Positions 55,001 through 63,949 of a DNA stretch of 64,000 bases are shown here, piece by piece. The position numbers and the translations under genes are program-made. Origin of the DNA: Sphingomonas metalli. Its GTDB lineage: Bacteria > Pseudomonadota > Alphaproteobacteria > Sphingomonadales > Sphingomonadaceae. Location: contig NZ_BMIH01000004.1 in assembly GCF_014641735.1 (NCBI RefSeq), forward strand, positions 186,001 to 250,000, given 5' to 3'. The notes beneath the pieces are model-generated. The model made no database searches and was not told where the DNA came from. It worked only from the letters and a program-made list of their open reading frames with translations. Position 1 is the first letter of the stretch. Each line of letters opens with the position of its first letter.

Positions 55001-56200
55001 ATGAACATCCACGAATATCAGGCGAAGGAATTGCTGGCAAAGTACGGCGTTCCCGTTCCGGCCGGCTTTGCCGCGATGAGCGTCGACGAAGCGGTCGAGG
55101 CTTCGAAGAAGCTGCCCGGGCCGCTCTATGTCGTGAAGGCGCAGATCCATGCCGGCGGCCGCGGCAAGGGCAAGTTCAAGGAACTGCCCGCCGAGGCGAA
55201 GGGCGGCGTGCGGCTGGCGAAGACCGAGGACGAGGTGCGCCACGCCGCCACCGAGATGCTCGGCAATACGCTGGTAACGATCCAGACCGGCGAGGCGGGC
55301 AAGCAGGTCAACCGCCTGTACGTGACCGACGGCGTCGACATCGCCAAGGAATTCTACCTCGCGCTGCTGGTCGATCGCGCCACCGGCCGCGTCGCCTTCG
55401 TCGTCTCGACCGAAGGCGGGATGGACATCGAGGAGGTCGCGCATTCGACGCCCGAGAAGATCCACACCTTCGCCGTCGATCCGGCGACCGGCTTCCAGCC
55501 GCATCACGGCCGCGCCGTCGCCAAGGCGCTGGGCCTGACCGGCGACCTCGCCAAGCAGGCGCAGAGCCTCGCCGCCAAGGTCTATGCCGCCTTCCTCGGC
55601 ACCGATGCCAGCCAGATCGAGATCAATCCGCTCGCGGTGACCGACGACGACAAGCTGATGGTGCTCGACGCCAAGGTCGGCTTCGACGGCAATGCGATGT
55701 TCCGCCACAAGGATCTCGCCGAGCTGCGCGACGAGACCGAGGAGGATCCGGCCGAGCTGGAGGCGTCGAAGTACGACCTGGCCTATATCAAGCTCGACGG
55801 CGATATCGGCTGCATGGTCAACGGCGCCGGCCTCGCCATGGCGACGATGGACATCATCAAGCTGAACGGCATGTTCCCGGCCAACTTCCTCGACGTGGGC
55901 GGCGGCGCCAACAAGGAGAAGGTGACCGCGGCGTTCAAGATCATCCTCTCCGATCCGGCGGTGAAGGGCATCCTGGTCAACATCTTCGGCGGCATCATGC
56001 GCTGCGACATCATCGCCGAGGGCATTGTCGCGGCCGCCAAGGAAGTGAACCTGTCGGTGCCGCTGGTCGTCCGGCTGGAGGGCACCAACGTGCAGCAGGG
56101 CAAGGACATCCTGGCCAATTCGGGCCTCGCCATCGTCCCCGCCAACGATCTGGGCGACGCCGCCAAGAAGATCGTCGCCGAGGTGCAGAAGGCGGCCTGA
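55001..56200 (+). CDS. sucC: Succinyl-CoA synthetase (ADP/GDP-forming) beta subunit
   Basis: SucC with SucD interconverts succinyl-CoA and succinate in the TCA cycle. The 399-residue protein has the ATP-grasp domain ([20 protein letters not shown] at the start, then [24 protein letters not shown]) and the ligase domain with [11 protein letters not shown] and [10 protein letters not shown]. Length is typical. The usual partner sucD does not follow; a strong terminator does. Confidence 0.97.
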   Translation: MNIHEYQAKELLAKYGVPVPAGFAAMSVDEAVEASKKLPGPLYVVKAQIHAGGRGKGKFKELPAEAKGGVRLAKTEDEVRHAATEMLGNTLVTIQTGEAGKQVNRLYVTDGVDIAKEFYLALLVDRATGRVAFVVSTEGGMDIEEVAHSTPEKIHTFAVDPATGFQPHHGRAVAKALGLTGDLAKQAQSLAAKVYAAFLGTDASQIEINPLAVTDDDKLMVLDAKVGFDGNAMFRHKDLAELRDETEEDPAELEASKYDLAYIKLDGDIGCMVNGAGLAMATMDIIKLNGMFPANFLDVGGGANKEKVTAAFKIILSDPAVKGILVNIFGGIMRCDIIAEGIVAAAKEVNLSVPLVVRLEGTNVQQGKDILANSGLAIVPANDLGDAAKKIVAEVQKAA

Positions 56201-56510
56201 CCCGGCCTTCCGGTGCGTGAAGGAATGGGGCTCGGGCGGAAACGTCCGGGCCCTTTTTCGTTTTCCGCTGGGATAAAGGCTTCTCCGTCACCCCGGCGAA
56301 GGCCGGGGTCCAGAGGGCGAAGCCACGTGACGACGGGTGATGCTTCGTCGCCACCACCTTTGCAGCTGGACCCCGGCCTTCGCCGGGGTGACGGGACAGA
56401 GACAGGAAGGGCGGGGTGTCGACAGCCTCGCCACCATACCGGACTTGCGAAAATGGCCGGTCCGCGCTTAGTGGAGGCGCGAACCGAATTGTGGATCGAG
56501 AGGAGCCCCG
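56201..56510. repeat. Gap with terminator and paired-hairpin repeat (56285-56394)
   Basis: After the sucC terminator, 56285-56394 holds facing hairpins CCGTCACCCCGGCGAAGGCC and GGCCTTCGCCGGGGTGACGG with a roughly 50-bp spacer. The arms resemble the core of the MITE-like element, but the flanking inverted ends are absent. The last 60 bp are the etfB leader with GAGAGGAG. Confidence 0.75.
56228..56258 (+). terminator. Rho-independent terminator of sucC
   Basis: GGGCTCGGGCG and CGTCCGGGCCC form an 11-bp stem (two G-U pairs) around a GAAA tetraloop, followed directly by TTTTT. It lies 28 bp after the sucC stop. Confidence 0.88.
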
Positions 56511-57260
56511 ATGAAGGTGCTGGTGCCGGTCAAGCGGGTGCTTGACTATAATGTGAAGCCCCGGGTGAAGGCGGACGGGTCGGGCGTCGACCTGGCCAAC
56601 GTCAAGATGAGCATGAACCCGTTCGACGAGATCGCGGTCGAGGAAGCCATCCGCTTGAAGGAGAAGGGCGCGGCGACCGAGATCGTCGTCGTCTCGATCG
56701 GCGAGCCGAAGGCGCAGGAGACGATCCGCACCGCGCTCGCCATGGGCGCCGATCGCGGCATCCTCGTGACCGCCGAGGACCGGGTCGAGCCGCTGGGCGT
56801 CGCCAAGCTGCTCGCCAAGATCGTCGAGGAGGAGCAGCCCGGGCTGGTGATCCTCGGCAAGCAGGCGATCGACGACGACAACAACCAGACCGGCCAGATG
56901 CTGGCCGGGCTGCTCGGCTGGGCGCAGGGCACCTTCGCCAGCAAGGTCGAGATCGCCGGCGAGAGTGCGGTGGTGACGCGCGAGGTCGATGGCGGGCTGG
57001 AGACGGACACGCTGAAGCTGCCCGCGATCGTGACCACCGATCTGCGCCTCAACGAGCCGCGCTATGCCTCGCTGCCCAACATCATGAAGGCCAAGTCCAA
57101 GCCGCTGGCGCAGAAGACCGCGGCCGATTTCGGTGTCGACGTCGCCCCGCGGATCAAGACGCTGAAGGTCGCCGAGCCGGCCAAGCGGCAGGCGGGCGTC
57201 AAGGTGGCGGACGTCGACGAGCTGGTGATGAAGCTGAAGGCGATGGGTGTGGCGAAGTAA
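56511..57260 (+). CDS. etfB: Electron transfer flavoprotein beta subunit
   Basis: EtfB with EtfA carries electrons from acyl-CoA and other dehydrogenases to ETF:ubiquinone oxidoreductase. The 249-residue protein begins [20 protein letters not shown], then [19 protein letters not shown]. The AMP/NAD-binding stretch [26 protein letters not shown] lies near residues 118-143. [30 protein letters not shown] is the ETF-beta signature region. etfA follows after a 139-bp repeat-filled spacer. Confidence 0.96.
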   Translation: MKVLVPVKRVLDYNVKPRVKADGSGVDLANVKMSMNPFDEIAVEEAIRLKEKGAATEIVVVSIGEPKAQETIRTALAMGADRGILVTAEDRVEPLGVAKLLAKIVEEEQPGLVILGKQAIDDDNNQTGQMLAGLLGWAQGTFASKVEIAGESAVVTREVDGGLETDTLKLPAIVTTDLRLNEPRYASLPNIMKAKSKPLAQKTAADFGVDVAPRIKTLKVAEPAKRQAGVKVADVDELVMKLKAMGVAK

Positions 57261-57399
57261 GAGCGCTCCCCCGCCGTTCGTCCTGAGGAGAGGCTGAGCC
57301 TGGCGAAGCCTCGTCTCGAAGGACAGGTGCTTCGAGACGGCATTTCGACAGGCTCAATGCCTCCTCGGCACGAACGGGGAGGCGGAAAGGAAAACAGTG
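57261..57399. repeat. REP-like element between etfB and etfA
   Basis: 57274-57378 starts CCGTTCGTCCTGAGGAG and ends CCTCGGCACGAACGG, with an inner hairpin. It is the CCGTTCG/CGAACGG family seen in other gaps. Here it sits inside what is normally one operon, with the etfA ribosome site (AAAGGA) directly after. Confidence 0.75.
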
Positions 57400-58329
57400 A
57401 TGAAGACTCTCGTATGGGTCGAGCATGACGGCCAGGCCGTCAAGGACGCCACCCTCTCCGCGGTGACCGCCGCGGCGAAGCTGGGCGAGGTGCATCTTCT
57501 GGTCGCCGGCCAGAATGTGGGCGCGGTGGCCGAGGCGGCGGCGAAGATCGCGGGGGCGGGCAAGGTCCATGTCGCCGACGATGCCGCCTATGCGCATGCG
57601 CTGGCGGAGAATGTCGCGCCTCTCGTGGTCGAACTGATGGGGCATCACGACGCCTTCGTCGCCCCCGCCACCACGACCGGCAAGAACATCGCGCCGCGCG
57701 TCGCCGCGCTGCTCGACGTGATGCAGATCTCCGAGGTGCTGTCGGTCGAGGGGCCGGACACCTTCACCCGGCCGATCTATGCGGGCAACGCGATCGCCAC
57801 GGTGCAGACCTCGGACCCCAAGCTGGTGCTGACGATCCGCGGCACCGCCTTCGACAAGGCGGCGGCCGAGGGCGGCAGCGGGACGGTGGAGCCGGTGACG
57901 TCGACCGGGGACAAGGGCCTGTCCGCGTTCACCCATTCGGAGATCGCGGCGAATGCCCGGCCGGAGCTGACCAGCGCCAAGGTGATCGTCTCGGGCGGGC
58001 GCGCGCTCGGTTCGGAAGAGCAGTTCCACGCGCTGATCGATCCGCTCGCCGACAAGCTGGGCGCGGGCGTGGGCGCGAGCCGCGCGGCGGTGGATGCGGG
58101 CTATGCGCCCAACGACTATCAGGTCGGCCAGACCGGCAAGATCGTGGCGCCCGAAGTCTATGTCGCGGTCGGTATCTCCGGCGCGATCCAGCATCTGGCA
58201 GGCATGAAGGATTCGAAGGCCATCATCGCGATCAACAAGGACGACGATGCGCCGATCTTCCAGGTCGCGGACATCGGGCTGGTCGGCGACCTGTTCAAGC
58301 TGGTGCCGGAGCTGACCGAGAAGCTGTGA
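57400..58329 (+). CDS. etfA: Electron transfer flavoprotein alpha subunit
   Basis: The protein has 309 residues. The N-terminal part ([12 protein letters not shown] onward) is the EtfA/B common fold. The C-terminal FAD domain has [12 protein letters not shown] (near residues 197-208), [57 protein letters not shown] (split motifs) and [16 protein letters not shown]. It completes the heterodimer with EtfB. The ATG at 57400 is preferred to the GTG at 57397. Confidence 0.96.
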   Translation: MKTLVWVEHDGQAVKDATLSAVTAAAKLGEVHLLVAGQNVGAVAEAAAKIAGAGKVHVADDAAYAHALAENVAPLVVELMGHHDAFVAPATTTGKNIAPRVAALLDVMQISEVLSVEGPDTFTRPIYAGNAIATVQTSDPKLVLTIRGTAFDKAAAEGGSGTVEPVTSTGDKGLSAFTHSEIAANARPELTSAKVIVSGGRALGSEEQFHALIDPLADKLGAGVGASRAAVDAGYAPNDYQVGQTGKIVAPEVYVAVGISGAIQHLAGMKDSKAIIAINKDDDAPIFQVADIGLVGDLFKLVPELTEKL

Positions 58330-58716
58330 GCGTCGGGGCCGGGCGGGGGATGCTCCGTCCGGCCGGTGGACGCAGGGTCGTTCGCGCGGCGGCGCGGCGG
58401 TGGTGCGTTATAGCCCTCAGCTTGGGTCCGGTGAGCCGAAAGGATCGTCATCCCGGCTTAGAGGAGACGTTTGCACACGCCATCGCGTCATGCCGGGCTT
58501 GTCCCGGCATCCACCGTGGCACTCGCGCACACGCCGTTGGATTTGCGGAACCGTGGATCCCGGAACACGTCCGGGATGACGATGGAAAGACGCTGTCGGC
58601 GCGACTTGCGCGATGGCTGGATCTCAAGGTTACAGCCTGGAGCAAGAGCCGCGGGAGGCCCCAGCCTGCGCTGGGCGACGATTTCGGCCAGGTGGATCGG
58701 CTCCGGGCTGCGTCTC
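58330..58716. repeat. Gap with paired-hairpin repeats
   Basis: There is no gene. A half-element lies at 58447-58470. 58486-58581 is the family starting CGTCATGCCGGGCTTGTCCC and ending GGAACACGTCCGGGATGACG. Another half-element lies at 58637-58680 (GGAGGCCCCAGCCTGCGCTGGG). The gap lies between etfA and the converging ohrR gene. Confidence 0.75.
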
Positions 58717-59145
58717 TCACCCCTCCAGCGCCGTCCGTAGCGCGGTAACTTCCGCCAGCAGCGACTCCAGCGCGGGGATCGGCAGGCCGGCCTTGGCCAC
58801 CAGCGCTTCGCCGAGGCAGCCGCTCTCCGTCCTCATCGCGTGGCCGCGCGGGGTGAGGGCGACGCGGACGAGGCGCTCGTCGCCCCGGTCGCGGGTGCGG
58901 GAGACGAAGCCGGCGGCCTCGAGTCGCTTGACCAGCGGCGTCACCGTGCTCGATTCGAGCGACAGGCGCTGGGCGATGCCGCCGATCGTGCGGCCATCCT
59001 CCTCCCACAGCGCCGCCAGCACCAGCCATTGCGGATAGGTGAGGCCGAGCCGGTCGAGCATCGGCTTGTAGAGGCGGTTGATCGCGATGCTGGCGGCATA
59101 GAGCGAGAAGCAGAGCTGCCGGTCGAGGGGAAGCGCGTCGGCCAT
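58717..59145 (-). CDS. ohrR: MarR-family peroxide regulator OhrR
   Basis: The protein has 142 residues. It opens ALPLDRQLCFSLYAAS, which places the single redox Cys near residue 13, as in OhrR regulators that sense organic hydroperoxides. The winged HTH is LTYPQWLVLAALWEEDGRTIGGIAQRLSLESSTVTPLVKRLEAAGFV, followed by the RTRDRGDERLVRVALT wing. It is divergent from ohr, with two operator-like repeats between them. Confidence 0.93.
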   Translation of the reverse strand: MADALPLDRQLCFSLYAASIAINRLYKPMLDRLGLTYPQWLVLAALWEEDGRTIGGIAQRLSLESSTVTPLVKRLEAAGFVSRTRDRGDERLVRVALTPRGHAMRTESGCLGEALVAKAGLPIPALESLLAEVTALRTALEG

Positions 59146-59154
59146 GCTGGTTCA

Positions 59155-59214
59155 TATCGCGATAAATAATCGCTGGACAAGGATCTCTAGCCCGTCTAGA
59201 TCGTTCTCGCGATA
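59155..59214. promoter_or_regulatory. Two OhrR operator candidates
   Basis: TATCGCGATA (59155-59164) is a perfect 10-bp palindrome just upstream of ohrR. TCTCGCGATA (59205-59214) matches it at 9 of 10 positions and lies 27 bp before ohr. They are exactly 50 bp apart, so one site could serve each promoter. Confidence 0.65.
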
Positions 59215-59240
59215 ATCATTACAGCAGTAAGGAATTCGTC

Positions 59241-59666
59241 ATGGCTGTCGATGTCAAATATCAGACCAGCGCCTTCGCCACCGGTGGCCGGGACGGGCGC
59301 GCCGAGGTGATCGGCGGCGGACTGGCGGTCGATCTGTCGACCCCGCGTGAACTGGGCGGGGCGGGCGGCACAGGCGCCAATCCCGAACAGCTGTTCGCGG
59401 CGGGCTATTCGGCCTGTTTCGTCGGCGCGATGAAGGCGGTCGCGCCGTCGCTTTCGCTCAAGGTGCCGGCGGACGCCAAGGTGACCGCGACGGTCGGCAT
59501 CGGTCCGCGCAGCGAGGGCGGCTTCGGCATCACCGCCGACCTGCTCGTCGACCTGCCGGGTCTCGACCGCGCGGACGCGCAGCGGCTGGTCGAGGCCGCT
59601 CACCAGGTCTGCCCCTATTCGAACGCTACCCGCGGCAATGTCGACGTCGGTCTGGCGCTCGCCTGA
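59241..59666 (+). CDS. ohr: Organic hydroperoxide resistance protein Ohr
   Basis: Ohr is a thiol peroxidase that reduces fatty-acid and other organic hydroperoxides. The 141-residue OsmC-fold protein has the two catalytic Cys residues in GYSACFVGAMK (near residue 60) and AHQVCPYSNATRGN (near 125), with the conserved GTGANPEQLFAAGYSAC context. The ATG at 59241 follows AAGGAA. Expression should rise when OhrR is oxidised. Confidence 0.97.
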   Translation: MAVDVKYQTSAFATGGRDGRAEVIGGGLAVDLSTPRELGGAGGTGANPEQLFAAGYSACFVGAMKAVAPSLSLKVPADAKVTATVGIGPRSEGGFGITADLLVDLPGLDRADAQRLVEAAHQVCPYSNATRGNVDVGLALA

Positions 59667-59772
59667 CCGCCACAGCCATCCCGGCGACGCTCCCCCCTGT
59701 CGCCGGTGGTCCGCACGGGCCGGACTCTTCCCGCCGGTCCGTGCGTTGCCTTTCCGGTCGAACCGGACAGAA

Positions 59773-59805
59773 GAAGGGGCCGTCGCGCGGTGCGACGGCC
59801 CCTTC
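59773..59805. terminator. Two-way terminator between ohr and the PEP-CTERM gene
   Basis: GAAGGGGCCGTCGC and GCGACGGCCCCTTC form a perfect 14-bp stem with a 5-nt loop, between converging genes. A short T-rich stretch follows on the + strand (ATCTTTG). On the other strand the stem is followed by TTCTGT. Confidence 0.72.
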
Positions 59806-59846
59806 GATCTTTGTGGTGACAGCCCCGCGTGCGGGGCCATCCGGGA

Positions 59847-60476
59847 TCAGGCGAAGGTGACGGTCGCCGCGCGCCGACGATAGCGGCTCGCGGCGCCGAC
59901 CATCGCGAAGCCGACCAGCATCATCGCCCAGGTGGCGGGCTCCGGCACCGCGGTGGTCAGCGGCGAGAAGCGGAGCGAGGCCGCGTTGGCGCCGCTCGCC
60001 TTGCCGGTGAAGGCGCTGGCATTGCCGCCCTTCTTGACGACGAAGGCTTCGAACGTGTGCGCGCCGGCGGTGAGCGAGCCGCCCGAGCCCGACGAGCCGC
60101 TGCCGTTGGTGTTGATCACCACCTTCGAGAACAGCGTGTTGTCGATGCTGATATAGCCGCCGATCGTCGGGACGGTCGGGATGAAGTCGAACTTGTACGA
60201 GCCGTCGACGGCGACGTTGAGCGTGCCGGTGAACAGCGTTGCGGTCCAGTTGGCGACGGCCGCGCCGAAATCGGTCGGCAGGATGTCGATCGTGCTGGAG
60301 ACGCCGTTGGCGACCGTCTGGGCGCGCAGCGCGGCGAAGTCGCTGTCGCTGATCGAGGAACCGCTGCTCTGCGAGAGCTGGAGCGTCTTCACGTCGAGGA
60401 TCGAGGCGGCCGAGGCCTGGCCGGCGGTGAGGAGCGTGGCGACGGCGGCGGCCGCTAGCAGCTGGAACTTGGTCAT
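59847..60476 (-). CDS. PEP-CTERM (PEPxxWA) sorting-domain protein
   Basis: The protein has 209 residues: a signal peptide (LLAAAAVATLLTAGQASA), a Ser/Gly-rich beta-type body with SSGSGGSLTAGAHTFEAFVV, and a C-terminal sorting signal. The sorting signal is VPEPATWAMMLVGFAMVG, a hydrophobic helix, then the basic end RYRRRAA. This is the PEPxxWA variant cut by exosortase in sphingomonads, so the protein is probably sorted to the cell surface or matrix. GGGGGAACG precedes the ATG. Confidence 0.9.
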   Translation of the reverse strand: MTKFQLLAAAAVATLLTAGQASAASILDVKTLQLSQSSGSSISDSDFAALRAQTVANGVSSTIDILPTDFGAAVANWTATLFTGTLNVAVDGSYKFDFIPTVPTIGGYISIDNTLFSKVVINTNGSGSSGSGGSLTAGAHTFEAFVVKKGGNASAFTGKASGANAASLRFSPLTTAVPEPATWAMMLVGFAMVGAASRYRRRAATVTFA

Positions 60477-60819
60477 GGTCGTTCCCCCAAAAGGACATTC
60501 GCCGTCAGCGGCGTGTCGCGGCTCCTGTGACATCGAAGCGCGTGGGGATAAACATATATTGCATGTGCGAGAGGAAAGGTCCCGTATTGGCGCAGTATAG
60601 CTTGCCCTTAAGACGGGTGTTTGCTTGCGTAGATCAATACCATAGAAAATCGGTACTAATTGGTTGGGCACAAAGTCCTAAACTATGACGGTGCGAACCA
60701 TCGCCGTTCCGGTCGTCAACGGGCGAATCGCGCAAGCGCGATGCCGCGCCGGTTCGCGAATCGCCCGATACCCGCCAAGGGCTTGCCGGATCCCGGCCGC
60801 CATGGTCCATGATCGGGAT
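60477..60819. promoter_or_regulatory. Divergent AT-richer control region
   Basis: This 343-bp gap lies between the PEP-CTERM gene (leftward) and the dipeptidase (rightward). 60541-60680 is clearly less GC-rich (for example ATAAACATATATTGC) and probably holds both promoters; no operator palindrome stood out. Short frames exist, but none is supported. No REP-like element is here, in keeping with a divergent gap. Confidence 0.4.
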
Positions 60820-62046
60820 ATGGCCCGACTGCTCCGCTCCTTCGTCCCGGCGCTCGTCCTGCCGGTCCTGCTCGCCGCCGCGCCCGCGCCCGTCGGCGAC
60901 GCGGCGGTGCGCCGCGCCGAGGCGGTGCTGGCCCGGCATCCGGTGATCGACGGGCATAACGACCTCGCCTGGGAGATCCGCGACCATCACGACGCCGCGG
61001 TCGAGTCGCTCGACCTGTCCGCCGGGACCGACCGGCTCCCCTATCCGCTCCAGACCGACCTGGCGCGGCTGCGTCGCGGGCATGTCGGCGGGCAATTCTG
61101 GTCGGTCTGGGTCCCGGCGGATGTCGAGGGGCCGCGCGCGGTCGAGATGACGCTGGAGCAGATCGACATCGTGCGCCGGCTGGTCGCGCGCTATCCGCGC
61201 GATCTCGTGCTCGCCGACAGCGCGGCGGCGGTCCGGCGGGCGCTGCGGGAGGGGCGGATCGCCTCGCTGATCGGCGTGGAGGGCGGGCACCAGATCGACG
61301 GGCGGCTGGCGGTGCTGCGCCAGTATCGCGCGCTCGGCGCCGCCTATATGACGCTGACCCATGGCCGCAGCCTCGACTGGGCGGACTCGAGCACCGATGC
61401 GGCCCGCGCCCAGGGCCTGACGGCATTCGGGCGGCAGGTGGTGGCCGAGATGAACCGGATCGGCATGCTGGTCGACGTCAGCCACGTTTCCGACGCGACC
61501 GCGGCCGCGGCGATCGCGGCGTCCCGGGCGCCGGTGATCGCCTCCCATTCGGGCGCGCGGGCGGTGGCGGACGTGCCCCGCAACCTGCCCGACGACCTGC
61601 TCCGCGCGATCGGCGCCAGGGGCGGCGTGGTGATGGTCAACCTCTATCCCGCCTTCCTGTCGCGGACGTGGCGCGACTGGGACATGGCGCGCACCGCCGC
61701 GGCGAAGGCGACGGGCGTACCGGCGAATCTGTACGGCCCGAAGGCGCCGCTGCCGCTCGCCACCTGGGACCGGGCGCATCCGATGCCGCGGGTCGGGGTG
61801 GCGGAGGTCGCCGACATGGTCGAGCATGTCGCCCGCGTGGCCGGGCGCGACCATGTCGGCCTGGGCGGCGACTATGACGGGATCGGCGGCACCGCGCCCG
61901 AGGGCATGGCAGGGGTGGACGGCTATCCCCGGCTCTTCGCCGAACTGGTGCGGCGGGGCTGGCGCGAGGCGGATCTGGCGAAGCTGGCGCAGGGCAATGT
62001 GCTGCGGGCGATGGAGGCGGCCGAGGCGGTGGCGCGGGCGGGATAG
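60820..62046 (+). CDS. Membrane dipeptidase (peptidase M19)
   Basis: The 408-residue zinc dipeptidase has a signal peptide (LLRSFVPALVLPVLLAAAPA), so it is periplasmic. Metal ligands are seen in IDGHNDLAWEIR (His-x-Asp near residue 48), the bridging Glu in IGVEGGHQI, and His in LVDVSHVSD and IASHSGARAV. VGLGGDYDGIGG completes the M19 pattern. It may recycle dipeptides, including D-amino acid ones. The ATG at 60802 is an equally good start; 60820 gives the cleaner signal peptide. Confidence 0.92.
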   Translation: MARLLRSFVPALVLPVLLAAAPAPVGDAAVRRAEAVLARHPVIDGHNDLAWEIRDHHDAAVESLDLSAGTDRLPYPLQTDLARLRRGHVGGQFWSVWVPADVEGPRAVEMTLEQIDIVRRLVARYPRDLVLADSAAAVRRALREGRIASLIGVEGGHQIDGRLAVLRQYRALGAAYMTLTHGRSLDWADSSTDAARAQGLTAFGRQVVAEMNRIGMLVDVSHVSDATAAAAIAASRAPVIASHSGARAVADVPRNLPDDLLRAIGARGGVVMVNLYPAFLSRTWRDWDMARTAAAKATGVPANLYGPKAPLPLATWDRAHPMPRVGVAEVADMVEHVARVAGRDHVGLGGDYDGIGGTAPEGMAGVDGYPRLFAELVRRGWREADLAKLAQGNVLRAMEAAEAVARAG

Positions 62047-62165
62047 GACAGCGTCGGGCGCATCCCCGCGAAGGCTGGAATCTCCCGGTCAAAGCGCGCG
62101 CCAAGAGCTGCGAGACGCACCAGCCTGCGCCGGGGCGACGATTTTGGCGAGTGGTGGCTGCGCTT
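62047..62165. repeat. REP-like element between converging genes
   Basis: About 62058-62140: CATCCCCGCGAAGGCTGG opens one hairpin and CAGCCTGCGCCGGGGCGACG closes the other. It is a worn member of the GTCATCCCGGCG family. Confidence 0.6.
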
Positions 62166-62699
62166 CTACGGGGCCGGGCGCTTGTAATAGTGGAAGAGGA
62201 ACCAGTGGGCGGCGGGTTGCCAGCCGCCCTGTCGGGCTTCCTCGGGGTCGATCGCGCCGACCGTGCGGCGATGCTCCCACGCCCGGCTGGTCTGGCGGAA
62301 GAGGAGTCGGGTGGCATCGGCGTCGATCAGCTCGCGGCCGGCGGCGCCCTCTTCGGCCATCAACTCTTCCTCGCTGGCCGCGCCGGTGCCGGGCGTGACG
62401 ACGATCGTGCCGAACGGGGCGGGCTCGCGCTTGCCGGCGCCGAACCGCTGCTGCGCGGCCTGCTTGCTCATCCCGAGCAGCGCGCCGATCTCCGACCAAC
62501 TCAGGCCGGCGCGGCGCCCGGCCTCGACGCAGCGGGCGAGCGTGGCGCGCGACTCGTCGGCGGCGACCCTTGCCGCCTCGATCAGCGGCCGATATTGCCG
62601 CTGCTGCGCGCCGGTGAAGCGGCCGAGCGCCTCCTCGATGAAGGCGAGGGGAAGGTCGGCGGCACGCTCGCGCAGGGCGGCTTCCAGATGCGGCGGCAT
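62166..62699 (-). CDS. HTH-domain protein of unknown role
   Basis: The protein has 177 residues. The first 60 residues are helical and charged. An HTH lies near residues 63-88, with AGLSWSEIGALLGMSKQAAQQRFG, which resembles sigma-70 region 4 or sigma-like HTH of small regulators. The remaining 85 residues (GTIVVTPGTGAASEEELMAEEG to HWFLFHYYKRP) are unrecognised and may be a sensing or partner domain. Two GTTGA-N3-TCAAC palindromes lie just upstream, consistent with autoregulation. It lies 71 bp after nhaA on the same strand. Confidence 0.75.
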   Translation of the reverse strand: MPPHLEAALRERAADLPLAFIEEALGRFTGAQQRQYRPLIEAARVAADESRATLARCVEAGRRAGLSWSEIGALLGMSKQAAQQRFGAGKREPAPFGTIVVTPGTGAASEEELMAEEGAAGRELIDADATRLLFRQTSRAWEHRRTVGAIDPEEARQGGWQPAAHWFLFHYYKRPAP

Positions 62700-62745
62700 G
62701 GGCGCGGCCCTCGGTCAGGAAAGGTTGATCGCCTCGACGGGCATG

Positions 62746-62774
62746 TTGATAGTCAACGCCGCGTTGACGGTCAA
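62746..62774. promoter_or_regulatory. Twin palindromes upstream of the HTH gene
   Basis: GTTGATAGTCAAC (centre 62751) and GTTGACGGTCAAT (centre 62769) are two copies of GTTGA-N3-TCAAC, 18 bp apart. They lie 46-75 bp before the HTH gene start and overlap the nhaA stop codon. They look like a dimer-pair operator; TTGAC in them could also be part of a -35. Confidence 0.5.
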
Positions 62775-63949
62775 TCGCGGCGTGGGGCGCTGCGCAGCAC
62801 CGCATAGCCGGCCAGCGCCGACAGGATCGAGCCGGCCAGCACCCCCAGCTTGACCTGATCGGCCAGGGCGGGGTCGCCGGGAAAGGCGAGCTGGCCGATG
62901 AACAGGCTCATGGTGAAGCCGATGCCGGCGAGGAGGGCGATGCCGTGGAGCTCGCGCCAGCCGGTGCCGCCCGGCCGCCGCGCCAGGCCGGTGCGCTCGG
63001 CGAGCCAGACGGCGCCGAGGATGCCAGCCTGCTTGCCGAGGAACAGGCCGAGCGCGATGCCGAGGACGAGCGGCCGGCCGAGCGTGTCCGGGCCGATCCC
63101 GGCCAGCGGGACGCCGGCATTGGCGAAGGCGAAGAGCGGGACGATCAGCCAGGCCACCCACGGGGCCAAGGCGTGTTCGAGGCGGTGGAGCGGCGAGCGC
63201 GCTTCTTCGGCGGCCATCGGCACGGTCATCGCGGCGAGCACCCCGGCGACGGTGGCATGGACCCCCGACAGGAGCATCAGCTCCCACAGGATGGCGAAGC
63301 CGGCCAGATAGGGGAGGAGGGCGCGCACCCCGAACCGGTTCATCGCGGCCATCCCCGCCAGCGAGCCTGCGGCGGCGGCGAGCGCGGCGAGGTTAAGCCC
63401 CTGACTGTAGACGAGCGCGATGATCGCGACCGCGCCCATATCGTCGACGATCGCGATCGCGGTGAGGAAGATCTTGAGCGCGGGCGGCACGCGCGGGCCG
63501 AGCAGCGCCATCACGCCCACCGCGAAGGCGATGTCGGTCGCGGCGGGAATGGCCCAGCCGCGGACCAGCGCCGGATCGCGCCCCGCCACCAGCAGGAAGA
63601 CGAGGGCGGGCGCGGCCATGCCGGCGGCGGCGGCGAGGAAGGGCAGGGTGCGCCGGGCCGGCGACGCGAGCGCGCCCTCGACCAGCTCGCGCTTGATCTC
63701 CAGCCCGACGAGCAGGAAGAAGACGGCCATCAGCGCGTCGTTGACCCACAGATGCACGGTCATCGGCCCGATCGGGCCGCTCAGCACCGGGCCGGTGCGC
63801 CAATGGAGCAGCGCCTCATAGGCGTCGCGCGTGGCCGGCAGGTTCGCCGCCAGCATCGCCAGCGCCGCCGCGCCGATCAGCACGAACCCGCCCGCCGCCT
63901 CGCTCGCCAGGAAGTGGCGGAGCGCGGACGGCAGGCGGGGGCGGGTCAT
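62771..63949 (-). CDS. nhaA: Na+/H+ antiporter NhaA
   Basis: NhaA exchanges one Na+ for two H+ and protects against salt and alkaline pH. The 392-residue inner-membrane protein has about twelve segments and the key acidic sites: PAATDIAFAVGVMALLG (sensor Asp near residue 137) and the active pair in AIVDDMGAVAIIALVYS (near 167-168). It also has LLVGLEIKRELVEG before them and the C-terminal GIGFTMSLFIGQLAF. The start overlaps the stop of a gene that runs off the window by 4 bp. Confidence 0.97.
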   Translation of the reverse strand: MTRPRLPSALRHFLASEAAGGFVLIGAAALAMLAANLPATRDAYEALLHWRTGPVLSGPIGPMTVHLWVNDALMAVFFLLVGLEIKRELVEGALASPARRTLPFLAAAAGMAAPALVFLLVAGRDPALVRGWAIPAATDIAFAVGVMALLGPRVPPALKIFLTAIAIVDDMGAVAIIALVYSQGLNLAALAAAAGSLAGMAAMNRFGVRALLPYLAGFAILWELMLLSGVHATVAGVLAAMTVPMAAEEARSPLHRLEHALAPWVAWLIVPLFAFANAGVPLAGIGPDTLGRPLVLGIALGLFLGKQAGILGAVWLAERTGLARRPGGTGWRELHGIALLAGIGFTMSLFIGQLAFPGDPALADQVKLGVLAGSILSALAGYAVLRSAPRRD

